Shown piece by piece: positions 18,457 to 26,489 of a DNA stretch of 64,000 nt. Position 1 is the stretch's first letter. Each line of letters opens with the position of its first letter. The DNA is from Bradyrhizobium sp. ISRA464. GTDB lineage: Bacteria; Pseudomonadota; Alphaproteobacteria; Rhizobiales; Xanthobacteraceae. The position numbers were made by a program, and so were the translations under genes. The stretch is from the NCBI RefSeq assembly GCF_029910095.1, contig NZ_CP094526.1, forward strand, positions 3,348,001-3,412,000, in the 5' to 3' direction. The notes beneath the pieces were generated by a model that worked only from the letters and a program-made list of their open reading frames with translations, was not told the origin of the DNA and made no database searches.

Positions 18457-18500
18457 CGTCATGGCCGGGCTCGTCCAGGCCAAGCCCGGGCATGACGATG
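18457..18500. repeat. Palindromic REP-like element
   Basis: CGTCATGGCCGGGCT faces AAGCCCGGGCATGACG around a short loop. It is the same class of Bradyrhizobium-type intergenic palindrome as at 2497-2645. The rest of 18371-18589 shows nothing else. Confidence 0.6.
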
Positions 18501-18589
18501 CTGATAGGACTTCAACCGAATGCCAGTCTTCAAGAACGGGAAATGAGCCCTGCCGCGCTCGATCCGAGGCGGACGAGCAAAGCACCCGC

Positions 18590-19069
18590 CTACTTGCCGG
18601 AGCGCGGTAGCTCGCTGTTGTCGCGGATCGCGGCGCGCACCTTCGCCATCGTGCTGGTGCAGTATTCCTCGCGCTCCTTGAGGAAACGCTGCTGGTTCGC
18701 ACGGAACTTTGCCACGCGCGCCCGCACGTCCGCCCCGAAATCACCATCGATGTCGAGCCTTGCGAAATGCGGCATCTGCACTTGCGGCGCAGGGGCGGTC
18801 ACCGCCGCGGCTTCGGTGACGGCCAAGGGGGCGGGCGGAGCGGGCGCCGCGGCAGGAGGCACCTCAAACACGGTCGGCACCGGCAGCGGTGCGGCCACCT
18901 GCGTCGGCGCTTCCTGAGTTTCCGTCCCGGTCTCCAGGACAATGGCCGGTGGAGCAGTCCTCTGCGGAGCAGGCTTCATCATCTCGGCGTCCGGGCGCTT
19001 GCCGGTCACCGACTGTACGAAGGCGATTGTCTGCGCGATCAGGAGATCGCGTTCTTCCATCCACTTCAT
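18590..19069 (-). CDS. Unknown protein with Pro/Ala linker and C-terminal helical domain
   Basis: 159 aa from ATG 19069 (MKWMEERDLLIAQTIAFVQ). A short N-terminal helix is followed by a long Pro/Ala-rich linker (VPPAAAPAPPAPLAV) and a charged helical C-terminal part (ARVAKFRANQQRFLKERE). No signal peptide. Function unknown. Confidence 0.65.
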   Translation of the reverse strand: MKWMEERDLLIAQTIAFVQSVTGKRPDAEMMKPAPQRTAPPAIVLETGTETQEAPTQVAAPLPVPTVFEVPPAAAPAPPAPLAVTEAAAVTAPAPQVQMPHFARLDIDGDFGADVRARVAKFRANQQRFLKEREEYCTSTMAKVRAAIRDNSELPRSGK

Positions 19070-19204
19070 GGCGCACCTTGAGCGCGCGGATTGCACCAAA
19101 GCAACCTCGCGGAATCAAGCGTTCACCATAATGATGGTTGACGAAGACGTTCGTTTTGCACGCGGGGTGACAAAAGTGTGACACCACTTCCACGCGCGAC
19201 GCCC

Positions 19205-19377
19205 TTATCGCTCGCTGGGATGGGTGTTGGGGACGAACGGGTACCGACGATCCGCACCGGGGGCAGATCGGGAGCGTGCGGGATCGGCTACCGGCTGGAG
19301 CAGGCGGTCGGCACCGCGCTGATTCCCGCGACGGCCATGCCCAGCAGCATGTTGCGGTTGTCTTCGCGTCCCCTCAT
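19205..19377 (-). pseudogene. Possible frameshifted small membrane protein
   Basis: On the minus strand MRGREDNRNMLLGMAVAGI suggests an N-terminal helix. In a different frame the sequence continues LLQPVADPARSRSAPGADRR and ends at 19205. A one- or two-base change near 19310 would join them. Weak evidence. Confidence 0.3.
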
Positions 19378-19401
19378 GCCGCGCGAGGCTCGGTAAATGC
19401 C

Positions 19402-19581
19402 CTAGTGAGCCGCCGCCTCGACAGTGATCGCTTCGGCCGCACGCGCCTCGATCAGGTCAGCGTAGCGGCCATACTCCTCGGCCATTTCGAGCAGCTTCTC
19501 ACGCACCGCGGCGTCGGTCACCTGACGGGCCAGCCGTTTCGCCTGATCGGATTGGAAGCGGTAATGTGCTGAGTCGGACAT
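19402..19581 (-). CDS. Small helical protein, unknown
   Basis: 59 aa, MSDSAHYRFQSDQAKRLARQ, followed by helical AVREKLLEMAEEYGRYADLIE. Small cytosolic helical proteins of this pattern are common in Bradyrhizobium. ATG 19581 is preferred over 19593. Confidence 0.65.
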   Translation of the reverse strand: MSDSAHYRFQSDQAKRLARQVTDAAVREKLLEMAEEYGRYADLIEARAAEAITVEAAAH

Positions 19582-19622
19582 GTGGCACCTCACACGTATG
19601 TAAGGGGCCGCTTCCTAAAGGT

Positions 19623-19805
19623 TCATTGCAGCGTTTGCTTATGATCCGCCGGCTCTGCAATGTCCGCTGCCGTGTCCTCGCGAACCTCGACCTCGAACCA
19701 GCCCATCTCCTTGAGCTCACGCGCCTTCTTCTCGGCCGCGTCCTCGCTGTTGCGCTTCAACACGATTCGACTGGTGCCATCGCGGGCAAGGATCAAATAG
19801 GTCAT
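19623..19805 (-). CDS. Small conserved-type protein, unknown
   Basis: 60 aa, MTYLILARDGTSRIVLKRNS then DAAEKKARELKEMGWFEVEV: a beta-hairpin, helix, beta pattern. It lies about 40 bp upstream of the 19402-19581 gene on the same strand and may be cotranscribed with it. Confidence 0.65.
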   Translation of the reverse strand: MTYLILARDGTSRIVLKRNSEDAAEKKARELKEMGWFEVEVREDTAADIAEPADHKQTLQ

Positions 19806-19929
19806 CGCCTAAGCCCCCCTTTTTAAATTGCATACACCGTTTCGGCCGGCAAGGGCAGAAGCAATCTGGACGTTGCGTGGTCCTACGGGAATGTCCCCAC
19901 GAATCCTGCCAGGGCCACGGGACGAGGGC

Positions 19930-20004
19930 TGGTGCCGGCTGAGGGGATTGAACCCCCGACCTTCAGTTTACAAAACTGCTGCTCTACCGCTGAGCTAAGC
20001 CGGC
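19930..20004 (-). tRNA. tRNA-Thr (anticodon TGT)
   Basis: The acceptor stem GCCGGCT pairs with AGCCGGC, with CCA encoded at 19930-19932. The anticodon loop is TTTGTAA, and the T-loop is TTCAATC. 75 nt. Confidence 0.97.
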
Positions 20005-20159
20005 GAATGGGAGGATTTGCGAGGCTCGCATAGCAGACTTGGCGGGCGAGAGCCAGAAGCAGAAATGCCCGTGCCCCGGCGGCGGTCTACGCCTTCGAGC
20101 CGGCAACGAAAAGGCGGCCCTTAAGGCCGCCTTGTTCGCTGGATGCACCAAGCTCCGCG

Positions 20160-20429
20160 CTACTGGCAGGGATGCCGGCGGCCGTCGGCGCCGCGGAACC
20201 AGGTGCCGGGGGTGCAGACGAAGCCGTTCTGCCGGGCATATTCCGCGCCGCCGATCGGGGCGGTGGCGATCGCGGCGGCCGTTCCAACGGCGCCGCCGAC
20301 CACACCGGCCGCAAGGCCGAATGGGCCGGGGTCGTAGCGGTTGTAGCTGCTCTGCCAGTCGCGATCGCGCCGGGTGGTACGGTGGTGATGGGCATAGCCC
20401 CGTCCCATCGTCGAGCACATTGCATGCAC
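20160..20429 (-). CDS. Small protein with a glycine-zipper-like helix
   Basis: 89 aa. A basic His/Arg-rich N terminus (HHHRTTRRDRDW) precedes a Gly/Ala-rich hydrophobic helix (GLAAGVVGGAVGTAAAIA) and a C-terminal Cys pair (FVCTPGTWF, HPCQ). The start is uncertain because several Met codons occur in the first ten residues. Unknown function. Confidence 0.5.
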   Translation of the reverse strand: MHAMCSTMGRGYAHHHRTTRRDRDWQSSYNRYDPGPFGLAAGVVGGAVGTAAAIATAPIGGAEYARQNGFVCTPGTWFRGADGRRHPCQ

Positions 20430-20664
20430 ATGCGCGACATCCGCGACGACTGTCGCGATCTGCGTCTATTCGATCATGGCGAACGCCTTCGCCTGACGCG
20501 CCGACAGGTCGGGACATGCGCGTTAACGATTCCTGATGCTGTTTCTTCATAATTGAGCGGGCGCGGATGCTTACGCGTTAGGCTTACCGGCAGTTCGACC
20601 CGCGGCCTTAACCCTTGCGCCTGCGCGTTGCTTTAGGTTGCGCGTCGAACAACCGGGACGTGGC

Positions 20665-21135
20665 ATGCGCATCGGCATAGCACTGGCGATACTGGCCGGA
20701 ATGACCTCAGCGGCGTCGGCCGGCGGCGGCTTCGACATCGTCGTGCCCTCTCGCCCCGGCGTGCCCATCATCATCAATGGGGTCGACGCCTCCTACGCCG
20801 TGGTCGAGAGCGCCATGGGTCTCGCCCGCAACGAGTCGATGGTGCCGACGGTCTATGGCGGCCGCCCGGTCGATCCGGTGCCGAATGTCGGCCACTATTA
20901 TCCAAGCCTCGGCCACATGCCCGGCTACGGCCGCCTCGAGGTCGAGCCGCCGGCGAACCGCCGCCTGCCGCAGCCGGCCGAGAGCTATCACCAGTTATGG
21001 TCGGCGCAATCGGCCCCGCTGCCGGCGCAGTCCAACGTCCCCGTCGATCCGCCGCCGGTGATCTACGCGCCGCAGTTCAACGGGACGCGCCCGGGTTCGG
21101 TGCCGCGGCCGCCGCATCCCCGGAGCCCGCAATAG
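20665..21135 (+). CDS. Secreted Pro-rich protein, unknown
   Basis: 156 aa. Signal peptide MRIGIALAILAGMTSAASA, a short ordered part (FDIVVPSRPGVPIIINGVD) and a long Pro-rich C-terminal half ending in PRPPHPRSPQ. It lies 46 bp before the Tyr/Gly-rich gene on the same strand. Confidence 0.65.
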   Translation: MRIGIALAILAGMTSAASAGGGFDIVVPSRPGVPIIINGVDASYAVVESAMGLARNESMVPTVYGGRPVDPVPNVGHYYPSLGHMPGYGRLEVEPPANRRLPQPAESYHQLWSAQSAPLPAQSNVPVDPPPVIYAPQFNGTRPGSVPRPPHPRSPQ

Positions 21136-21181
21136 CCTTCACGAAGCCCATACCAACGAAAAACACCTACAGGAGAGAGTA

Positions 21182-21670
21182 ATGCGTCAAATGATTACAG
21201 GAATGATCGCGGCCGTGGCGGTCATGGCCGCTGCGCCCGCGATGGCATGCGGCTTCAGCCCGTGCGCCGCACCGGTTTATTCCGCGCCGGTCGTGACCTA
21301 CGGCTACGGTTACGGCTATTCCGGCTGCAACCCCTGCGGCGGCTACGCCGGCTATGGCGGTTACGGCGGCTGGGGGGCAGTCGAGCGTCTGCCGGATCCG
21401 GATGCGGTCTATCCTGGCACCGCGCAGCAGTACTACTACGTGAACCAGGGCCCGACCTACACCGGTCCGGGCGACTGGGCGCCGCGTCCGTATTATCGCG
21501 AGGGCTATGGCCGCCCGTATTACGGCTATCGCCACTATGGCTACCGCGCGTATCACCACTATCGCCCGTGGTATCACCGTCCGCACTATGGCTATCGTTA
21601 CGGCCATGCGCCGCGTCATGCCTACGCGCCGTATCACTACGGCCATCGCGTGCTGCGCCGCTATTACTGA
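21182..21670 (+). CDS. Secreted Tyr/Gly/His-rich repetitive protein
   Basis: 162 aa. Signal peptide followed by ACGFSPCAAP, GYGYGYSGCNPCGGYAGYG and a C-terminal run of Tyr/His/Arg repeats (RPYYGYRHYGYRAYHHYR). An AGGAGAGAG ribosome site lies directly before ATG 21182. Probably disordered and aromatic-rich; a surface or metal-binding role is only a guess. A terminator follows. Confidence 0.7.
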   Translation: MRQMITGMIAAVAVMAAAPAMACGFSPCAAPVYSAPVVTYGYGYGYSGCNPCGGYAGYGGYGGWGAVERLPDPDAVYPGTAQQYYYVNQGPTYTGPGDWAPRPYYREGYGRPYYGYRHYGYRAYHHYRPWYHRPHYGYRYGHAPRHAYAPYHYGHRVLRRYY

Positions 21671-21695
21671 TCCGGCGATCTCTCGAAGAGATCAG

Positions 21696-21726
21696 CGCCC
21701 GTTCGCATCTCGCGAGCGGGCGTTTT
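21696..21726 (+). terminator. Intrinsic terminator between convergent genes
   Basis: CGCCCGTTCGC pairs along its whole length with GCGAGCGGGCG (two G-U or A-U pairs inside), followed by TTTTGCT. Serves the plus-strand gene ending at 21670. Confidence 0.8.
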
Positions 21727-21727
21727 G

Positions 21728-22552
21728 CTACATCAGCCCGAGCCGGCTCGCCCCGATATAGAGCGCGAGCACCGCGGCGTTCGATACGTTGAGGCTCTTG
21801 ATCTCGCCGGGCATGTCGAGCCGGGCGACGACGCGGCAGGTCTCGCGCGTCAATTGCCGCAGGCCTTTGCCTTCGGCGCCGAGCACCAGCGCTAAGGGCT
21901 GCTGCAACTCCACCTTGCCGAGGTCTTCCGCGCCCTGGCTGTCGAGCCCGACGGTCTGGAAGCCGCGCTCGTTCAGCTCATTCAACGCGCGCGCCAGGTT
22001 CTGCACGGTGACCAGCGGCACCAGCTCGAGCGCGCCGGAGGCGGATTTCGCCAGCACCCCGGTCGCCTCCGGGCTGTGGCGGGCGGTGGTGACGATCGCC
22101 TTCACCGCGAAGGCCGCAGCCGAGCGCATGATGGCGCCGACATTGTGCGGATCGGTGATCTGGTCCAGCACCAGCACGATGCCCTCCTGCGCCAGTGTGT
22201 CGATGCCGGGCGAGGGCAGGGGATCGGCCTCCGCGAGCAGGCCCTGGTGCACGGCGTCGGGGGTGAGGCGCTGGTCGAGCGCGCTGGGACGGACGATTTC
22301 CGGCGCGACGCGGGTGTCGATATTCTCCTCAGCAAGGCGCCTCGCGGCGTTCTCGGTGAGGTAAAGCTTGCGGATATAGCGGTCCGGATTGGCGAGCGCG
22401 GCCGACACCGTGTGCCAGCCATAGAGAATCACCGGCCCGTCGGAACCCGATTCTCGCTCCCGCCAGGCCGGGGGACGAGAAAATTTCTGCCCTTTTTGGA
22501 AGGGTTTACCGCCCTTGCTTCGGAAATTGGGTTTGCGGTCGCGATCGCTCAT
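21728..22552 (-). CDS. rlmB: 23S rRNA (guanosine-2'-O-)-methyltransferase RlmB
   Basis: SPOUT (TrmH-family) methyltransferase for Gm2251 of 23S rRNA, 274 aa. The N-terminal substrate-binding domain starts at ILYGWHTVSAALANP. SPOUT motif 1 is DPHNVGAIMRSAAAFAV, motif 2 LVLGAEGKGLRQL, and motif 3 KSLNVSNAAVLALY, all intact. A basic Gly/Lys-rich N-terminal extension is typical in alphaproteobacteria. It is divergent from tRNA-Tyr. Confidence 0.92.
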   Translation of the reverse strand: MSDRDRKPNFRSKGGKPFQKGQKFSRPPAWRERESGSDGPVILYGWHTVSAALANPDRYIRKLYLTENAARRLAEENIDTRVAPEIVRPSALDQRLTPDAVHQGLLAEADPLPSPGIDTLAQEGIVLVLDQITDPHNVGAIMRSAAAFAVKAIVTTARHSPEATGVLAKSASGALELVPLVTVQNLARALNELNERGFQTVGLDSQGAEDLGKVELQQPLALVLGAEGKGLRQLTRETCRVVARLDMPGEIKSLNVSNAAVLALYIGASRLGLM

Positions 22553-22747
22553 GTGAGGCTTGTGTCACGGCTCCCGAATATTGGCAATTTAACCCGCAAA
22601 TAGCGCGCAGGCTTGGTTGACTTTGACCGGTCCCTTCGCCCATAACGGCGCCCGACCGCGCGCCTGAACCGGGCCTGCGCGGTTATCAGCGTCATTTCGA
22701 TGACCCGGTCCGCCGCCACTCGCGCGGCCGGTCTGGCGCTGTTAGAC

Positions 22748-22833
22748 GGGGGAGTGTCCCGAGTGGCAAAGGGAGCTGACTGTAAATCAGCCGCCTCATG
22801 GCTTCGTAGGTTCGAGTCCTACCTCCCCCACCA
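22748..22833 (+). tRNA. tRNA-Tyr (anticodon GTA)
   Basis: 86 nt with a long variable arm, as expected for Tyr. GGGGGAG pairs with CTCCCCC, and CCA is encoded at 22831-22833. The anticodon loop reads ACTGTAAAT. Its 3' end doubles as the left attachment site of the adjoining element. Confidence 0.97.
22811..22833 (+). repeat. Left attachment-site repeat (tRNA-Tyr 3' end)
   Basis: TTCGAGTCCTACCTCCC followed by CCACCA, lying in the T-arm and acceptor 3' strand of tRNA-Tyr; matched by 26111-26133. Confidence 0.75.
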
Positions 22834-22858
22834 TCCCAATCTTTTGGCTTTGAAAGGT

Positions 22859-23632
22859 CTACTCTTTTTGGCCCGCGGCCCGCACCTGCCCCTGAGGTGC
22901 GGGAATAGAAGTTTCTTGTTCGGTTCTCGCGAGAGTATTCATGGCACCCGTCGCCAGCTTCTGCCGGTTGGCGGTTCGCGTGTAGAGGGCGGCCATCTTC
23001 CCACCCTCCCAGCCAAAGATCGCCTCGAGCTGAGCCTCCGTGGCCCCATTATTTGCTGCCCTGGTGGCCGCGGCCTTGCGGAGACCGTGGGCTGACTTCT
23101 TGATTCCGGCGGCGCGGCAGGCGTCGCGGAAAGCGTTGCCGACGCTCTCCTTAGTCATCCGATGGCCCTTGGCTGTGGCAATGAATGCCAGATCCCCGGT
23201 CGGCCCGGCGTCGAGGGTATTCTGCAGGACGTCAAGCACAGGAATCGTGACACGAGTTCCTGTCTTCTCGGTGTCGATGCTGATCACACCATTTTTGACG
23301 TGCTGCTTGCCGAGTGCTGCAGCGTCACCACGGCGCAATCCGGTATAGCAGTAGATATCGAACATGACGCGCTCACGAGTCCCGCGCGGCCACCGCTGTT
23401 CGAACTGGATGATCTCTTCTTCTTCCCAGACCGGGAAGCCCTTAGTCTTCGGCTTCGCTACGGACTTGCCGGCCGCCGGATCAGCTTTGACATGTTCGGC
23501 ATCGACAGCCCATTTGAACAGGCCCTTCATGGTATCGAGAAAGTGCCGCGCCGCATGACCTTTGCGCCGATCGATGCCTGCTTTGATGGCCTTCCCGGTA
23601 ATCTTGGACAAGGGCTGAACGCAGCAGACCAA
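22859..23632 (-). pseudogene. Tyrosine recombinase (phage-type integrase), N-terminally truncated
   Basis: The catalytic domain is complete: Arg I in CYTGLRRGDAAALG, the H-x-x-R box in SAHGLRKAAATRAA, and the nucleophile Tyr in AALYTRTANR. The open frame has 257 codons; related integrases have about 380-420. An in-frame TAG sits just before the first TTG, and the N-terminal arm-binding and SAM-like part is missing or lies in other frames upstream. It would have integrated the element at tRNA-Tyr; probably inactive now. Confidence 0.8.
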
Positions 23633-23938
23633 CTATGTTTGCGCGGATCGGCGTCATGCGGGCGTTGAACAGACACGGGCCGGTGCAACAGCCGCGCCGG
23701 AAACGGGCGAAGGCGTACAGGGTGATAGGCTCGACGAGATGAAGCTCTCGCGAATGGTTGTGGTTGCTACTATCGGCGATCTCGATCGAGGCTGCGCTCG
23801 GACCTATGCTGCCCATTGGCAGGGGCCGGGCAATGGCAATAGTTATAAATCTGCGATCATCCCGTATCGCTCGCAGCGAAGGCCAAAATCTTGCCTCAAT
23901 GCTCGAACGCGCCGGTCGTCAGCGGCCCTTGCGATCAA
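23633..23938. other. No gene recognised
   Basis: About 300 bp upstream of the integrase fragment. The expected N-terminal part of the integrase is not legible in any frame. Short plus-strand frames (for example from 23739 and 23758) have no start signal or domain and are not called. Confidence 0.4.
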
Positions 23939-24235
23939 TTATGCATCAGATTCAATGTTCACCAAGACGTCCCCTGCGATGATTTCGGGGGTGCCAAGAT
24001 CAAGGTCATGCAGGCTTGCTTGAACAAACTGCAGGACCTTATCGTTCGCCGCGTTGGCGCTTTCGCGGTCCTCGAATATCATCACAGCGACACCGACGCC
24101 TTCGCCCCCATCCAATACATAATAAGATTTAAATCCGGGCGATCCCTTCAGGATCTGGCCGATGCCGCTCTTGGCGCGGCGGGCAGCATCCGCAACCGAA
24201 CGAACCTTAGTGTACTTTCGAACGAACATATACAT
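23939..24235 (-). CDS. Dimeric alpha-beta barrel protein (antibiotic-biosynthesis-monooxygenase-like)
   Basis: 98 aa from ATG 24235 (MYMFVRKYTKVRSVADAAR). The beta-alpha-beta-beta pattern (GSPGFKSYYVLDGGEGVGVAVMIFEDRESA) fits the ABM/stress-response barrel fold. The likely role is a small dimeric oxygenase or sensor, unproven. It is island cargo. ATG 24247 is an alternative start. Confidence 0.6.
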   Translation of the reverse strand: MYMFVRKYTKVRSVADAARRAKSGIGQILKGSPGFKSYYVLDGGEGVGVAVMIFEDRESANAANDKVLQFVQASLHDLDLGTPEIIAGDVLVNIESDA

Positions 24236-24541
24236 GAGACCACCCATGCATCTCAGTTCCGGTCTCGCTCATCAAAGCATATCGGGCCGCTGCTGGACTA
24301 GGGCCTGCTTCCTCGATGGGACATTCTGACGGGCGGATTTCCGATCGGAATCGACAGCACTGGCGGCGTCGATGTCAGCAATTTCGACGTGACGCTCCAT
24401 CTGATCTTCGTGGATGGACCATGCCCAAACGATGCGTCGGCTCCGAGCCAACAGCACGCAGGGTACGGCCCAACCTCGCATTAGCGGGGCTGGGCGACCT
24501 ATGCCCTGCACTCAACGTCTCTCAATTAATTCTTACTTCTT
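24236..24541. other. No gene recognised
   Basis: A 306-bp stretch with short overlapping frames on both strands (including a 79-codon minus frame from 24511) but no convincing ribosome site or domain. Confidence 0.35.
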
Positions 24542-24786
24542 GCTGAGCCTGTGGCTCAGCCTGCAGCTCAGCTTGTAGCTGAACCAGAAGCTGTGCTTAC
24601 CCGCTTGCGCTGGGCACCGCGAACAGCACTGACCTAATCCAAGTAAGAGGCGGCCACGGCTGGGGACACGGCCACGGCTGGGGTCATGGCTACGGTTATC
24701 GACCATTTGGCTGGAGTCGCGGTCGCAAGGTCGGCTGGCGCGGACACGGCTGCCCGCCCGGTCTCTGGAAACAGGGGCGGTGCTGA
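24542..24786 (+). pseudogene. Remnant of a secreted His/Gly-rich protein gene
   Basis: One frame reads AEPVAQPAAQLVAEPEAVLT and soon stops. In a shifted frame from 24643 it continues GGHGWGHGHGWGHGYGYRP, then GWSRGRKVGWRGHGCPPGLW and ends at 24784-24786. The combination matches small exported His/Gly-rich proteins frequent in Bradyrhizobium. No intact start or signal peptide remains. Confidence 0.45.
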
Positions 24787-24846
24787 CCCCAAGGGATTTC
24801 GTGGTTGCGGCGGATGAACTGAATCGAGAGAGACTGCCCGCCCAAC

Positions 24847-25221
24847 TTATTCAAACCCCTGCACAGGCGGCGGAGCGGTTTCTGTCGTCGGGGCCGCGAC
24901 CATCGCATGAACCGGCCGCTGTTCAGGTGCGGCGGCCTGCGGCGCATCCGCTGCGGGGACAACGCGGTGCCTGTCGGCGCGGACCACCTGTGTTGCACGA
25001 CGTGTGGAGCGACGAGTATGCCGACCACTAGCCACCATGGACCGCGAAATTGAAGGGCCAGCCGTGTAGCCGACAACCGCGCCTGCAATCGCACCGACCG
25101 GGCCGAACACCAGCGCGCCGGAGATCGCCCCGAGGGCGGCATCACCGCCCCGCTCCTGCGCAAGTGTTGACGTTGGAACCATGACCAGCATGAGCGCCGC
25201 AACCGCGATCGTCTTTTTCAC
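24847..25221 (-). CDS. Secreted glycine-zipper protein
   Basis: 124 aa from GTG 25221, chosen because GGGGAGC precedes it and it opens a signal peptide (KKTIAVAALMLVMVPTSTLAQ). The mature part has a glycine-zipper helix (AALGAISGALVFGPVGAIAG) and a basic, Pro-rich tail. Probably envelope-associated. Island cargo. Confidence 0.6.
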   Translation of the reverse strand: MKKTIAVAALMLVMVPTSTLAQERGGDAALGAISGALVFGPVGAIAGAVVGYTAGPSISRSMVASGRHTRRSTRRATQVVRADRHRVVPAADAPQAAAPEQRPVHAMVAAPTTETAPPPVQGFE

Positions 25222-25326
25222 TTCAGATTGCTCCCCATTTTGACCGGTAAACACCCGTCCGATCGATCGCGGCTGATTAACGATGAAACGGGGCAGATTG
25301 ATGCTCCGGCGCAAATGTGCCGAAAG

Positions 25327-25548
25327 TCATGAATCGGAGCTGCCAGCCGGTGGCCGCTGAGCTTTGACCAGCTGTGGCGTTTCAGCGGGCGTCACCGTTT
25401 CCCGGCTGTTCTCGTTTGCCTTGGAGCTTCTGCTTAGAAGCCCAATGATCCCGACGACCATGAAAAGCCCACCGGTGGCGATCAGCCAATGCGGCAGCTC
25501 CATCGTCAGACCATGCGTTCTTAGGTAATCAAACATCGAGCCCGTCAT
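25327..25548 (-). CDS. Small single-pass membrane protein
   Basis: 73 aa: MTGSMFDYLRTHGLTMELPH, a hydrophobic helix (WLIATGGLFMVVGIIGLL) and a polar C-terminal tail. ATG 25536 is an alternative start. Confidence 0.5.
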   Translation of the reverse strand: MTGSMFDYLRTHGLTMELPHWLIATGGLFMVVGIIGLLSRSSKANENSRETVTPAETPQLVKAQRPPAGSSDS

Positions 25549-25708
25549 GTGGTTGGGAGAACGGCCCCGACCGGGGCCAATGGGGGCGGTTGATGGTCGG
25601 AACCGTTCCTGCGATCCACCGAGATTATGGGCACGCTCAGGATTTAGCGACCAAAAATGTCCCGCGCACAACCCGTCCGGGGAGATCGATTGCGTCGGTG
25701 CGGTGCGG

Positions 25709-25816
25709 CTATCGCCCGTGCATCCTGAAATAGCCGAAGATCACGATGAGGGCGATGGCAGCGATGATCATGCCAACTTCCATAAGGCGACGGAGCTCGC
25801 GATCGTCAAACGGCAT
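25709..25816 (-). CDS. 35-residue membrane peptide
   Basis: MPFDDRELRRLMEVGMIIAA followed by the rest of a hydrophobic helix and the tail GYFRMHGR. A charged amphipathic N terminus plus one helix; unknown function. Confidence 0.4.
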   Translation of the reverse strand: MPFDDRELRRLMEVGMIIAAIALIVIFGYFRMHGR

Positions 25817-26110
25817 CGGGCGGTTACCTCGTGCAGGCGAGGCGGTCCCGAGCGTGGGGTAGGTAGCTTTGGGATTGGCCGGGACCGCCCGCCCCAGCAC
25901 CGCATACCGCTGCTGACGCGCTTGAACGTTGCTCCGTCTGCCGTCGCATACGCTTGAGACGGGCCCGGGATTTCTGTCTCCGTTCGAGGCAGGCCACGGA
26001 GTCAACGACCGCTTTTTGATCGGGTGCGGGCGCCGTTGAAAATTCCTTTTAAGGCTCAATGGTGGGAAAAATCCCGCACCGATTTGTAGCTAATTGTAAT
26101 TACTGGGTTA

Positions 26111-26133
26111 TTCGACGACTACCTCCCCCACCA
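26111..26133 (+). repeat. Right attachment-site repeat
   Basis: Copy of the tRNA-Tyr 3' end (TTCGACGACTACCTCCC then CCACCA), isolated from any tRNA body, marking the right end of the island. Confidence 0.75.
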
Positions 26134-26240
26134 GCCTTCGCTCGCTTCGCGAGCTTCGGCTAGGCAAGCCAGCAGGATCAATCGTAGCGAAGCGGGCGAA
26201 GGCTGCCTCGCCGAAGCCCAAAGGGCGAAGGCGGGCTCAG
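26134..26240. repeat. Inverted-repeat sequence originally downstream of tRNA-Tyr
   Basis: GCCTTCGCTCGCTTCG and CGAGCTTCGGC form a hairpin, and the unit is repeated in inverted form (CGAAGCGGGCGAAGGC, GCCGAAGCCC) to about 26235. It would directly follow the tRNA if the island were removed. 26241-26489 shows no gene and leads into glk. Confidence 0.5.
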
Positions 26241-26489
26241 CATCCACACTGCATCGCAATTCTGACCTGCTCGGCGCCGCGGTTGCCACATCGCGGGCTC
26301 CTCACGACAGGGCCTGACGCGGCAATGTGCCTTCGATCCTGATATCGTCGTGTACGACCCGCATCATCGATGGAACCGTAAGCAGGTCGGCGGTGTTGCG
26401 GAGAGGCGGAGGCCGACCGGCGCTGCTCTGGTCGTTGTCCGGCGATGGTATCGAGATGGCTCGCGCTGTGAGACAAGGCGGGCCGATTG

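Larger units (their letters stand above)
22811..26133. mobile_element. Small degenerate genomic island in tRNA-Tyr
   Basis: Bounded by the tRNA-Tyr 3' end (22811-22833) and a copy of it (26111-26133; 20 of 23 bases identical, the last 15 exactly CTACCTCCCCCACCA). The integrase fragment faces the tRNA, the usual arrangement for tRNA-targeted islands. Cargo is small: an alpha-beta barrel monooxygenase-like protein, a broken His/Gly-rich gene and three small exported or membrane proteins. With a 5'-truncated integrase the island should no longer move by itself. Confidence 0.75.

Noticed and set aside
24272..24511. 79-codon minus-strand frame in the island
   Set aside because: No ribosome site, no recognisable fold, and the surrounding DNA is degenerate.
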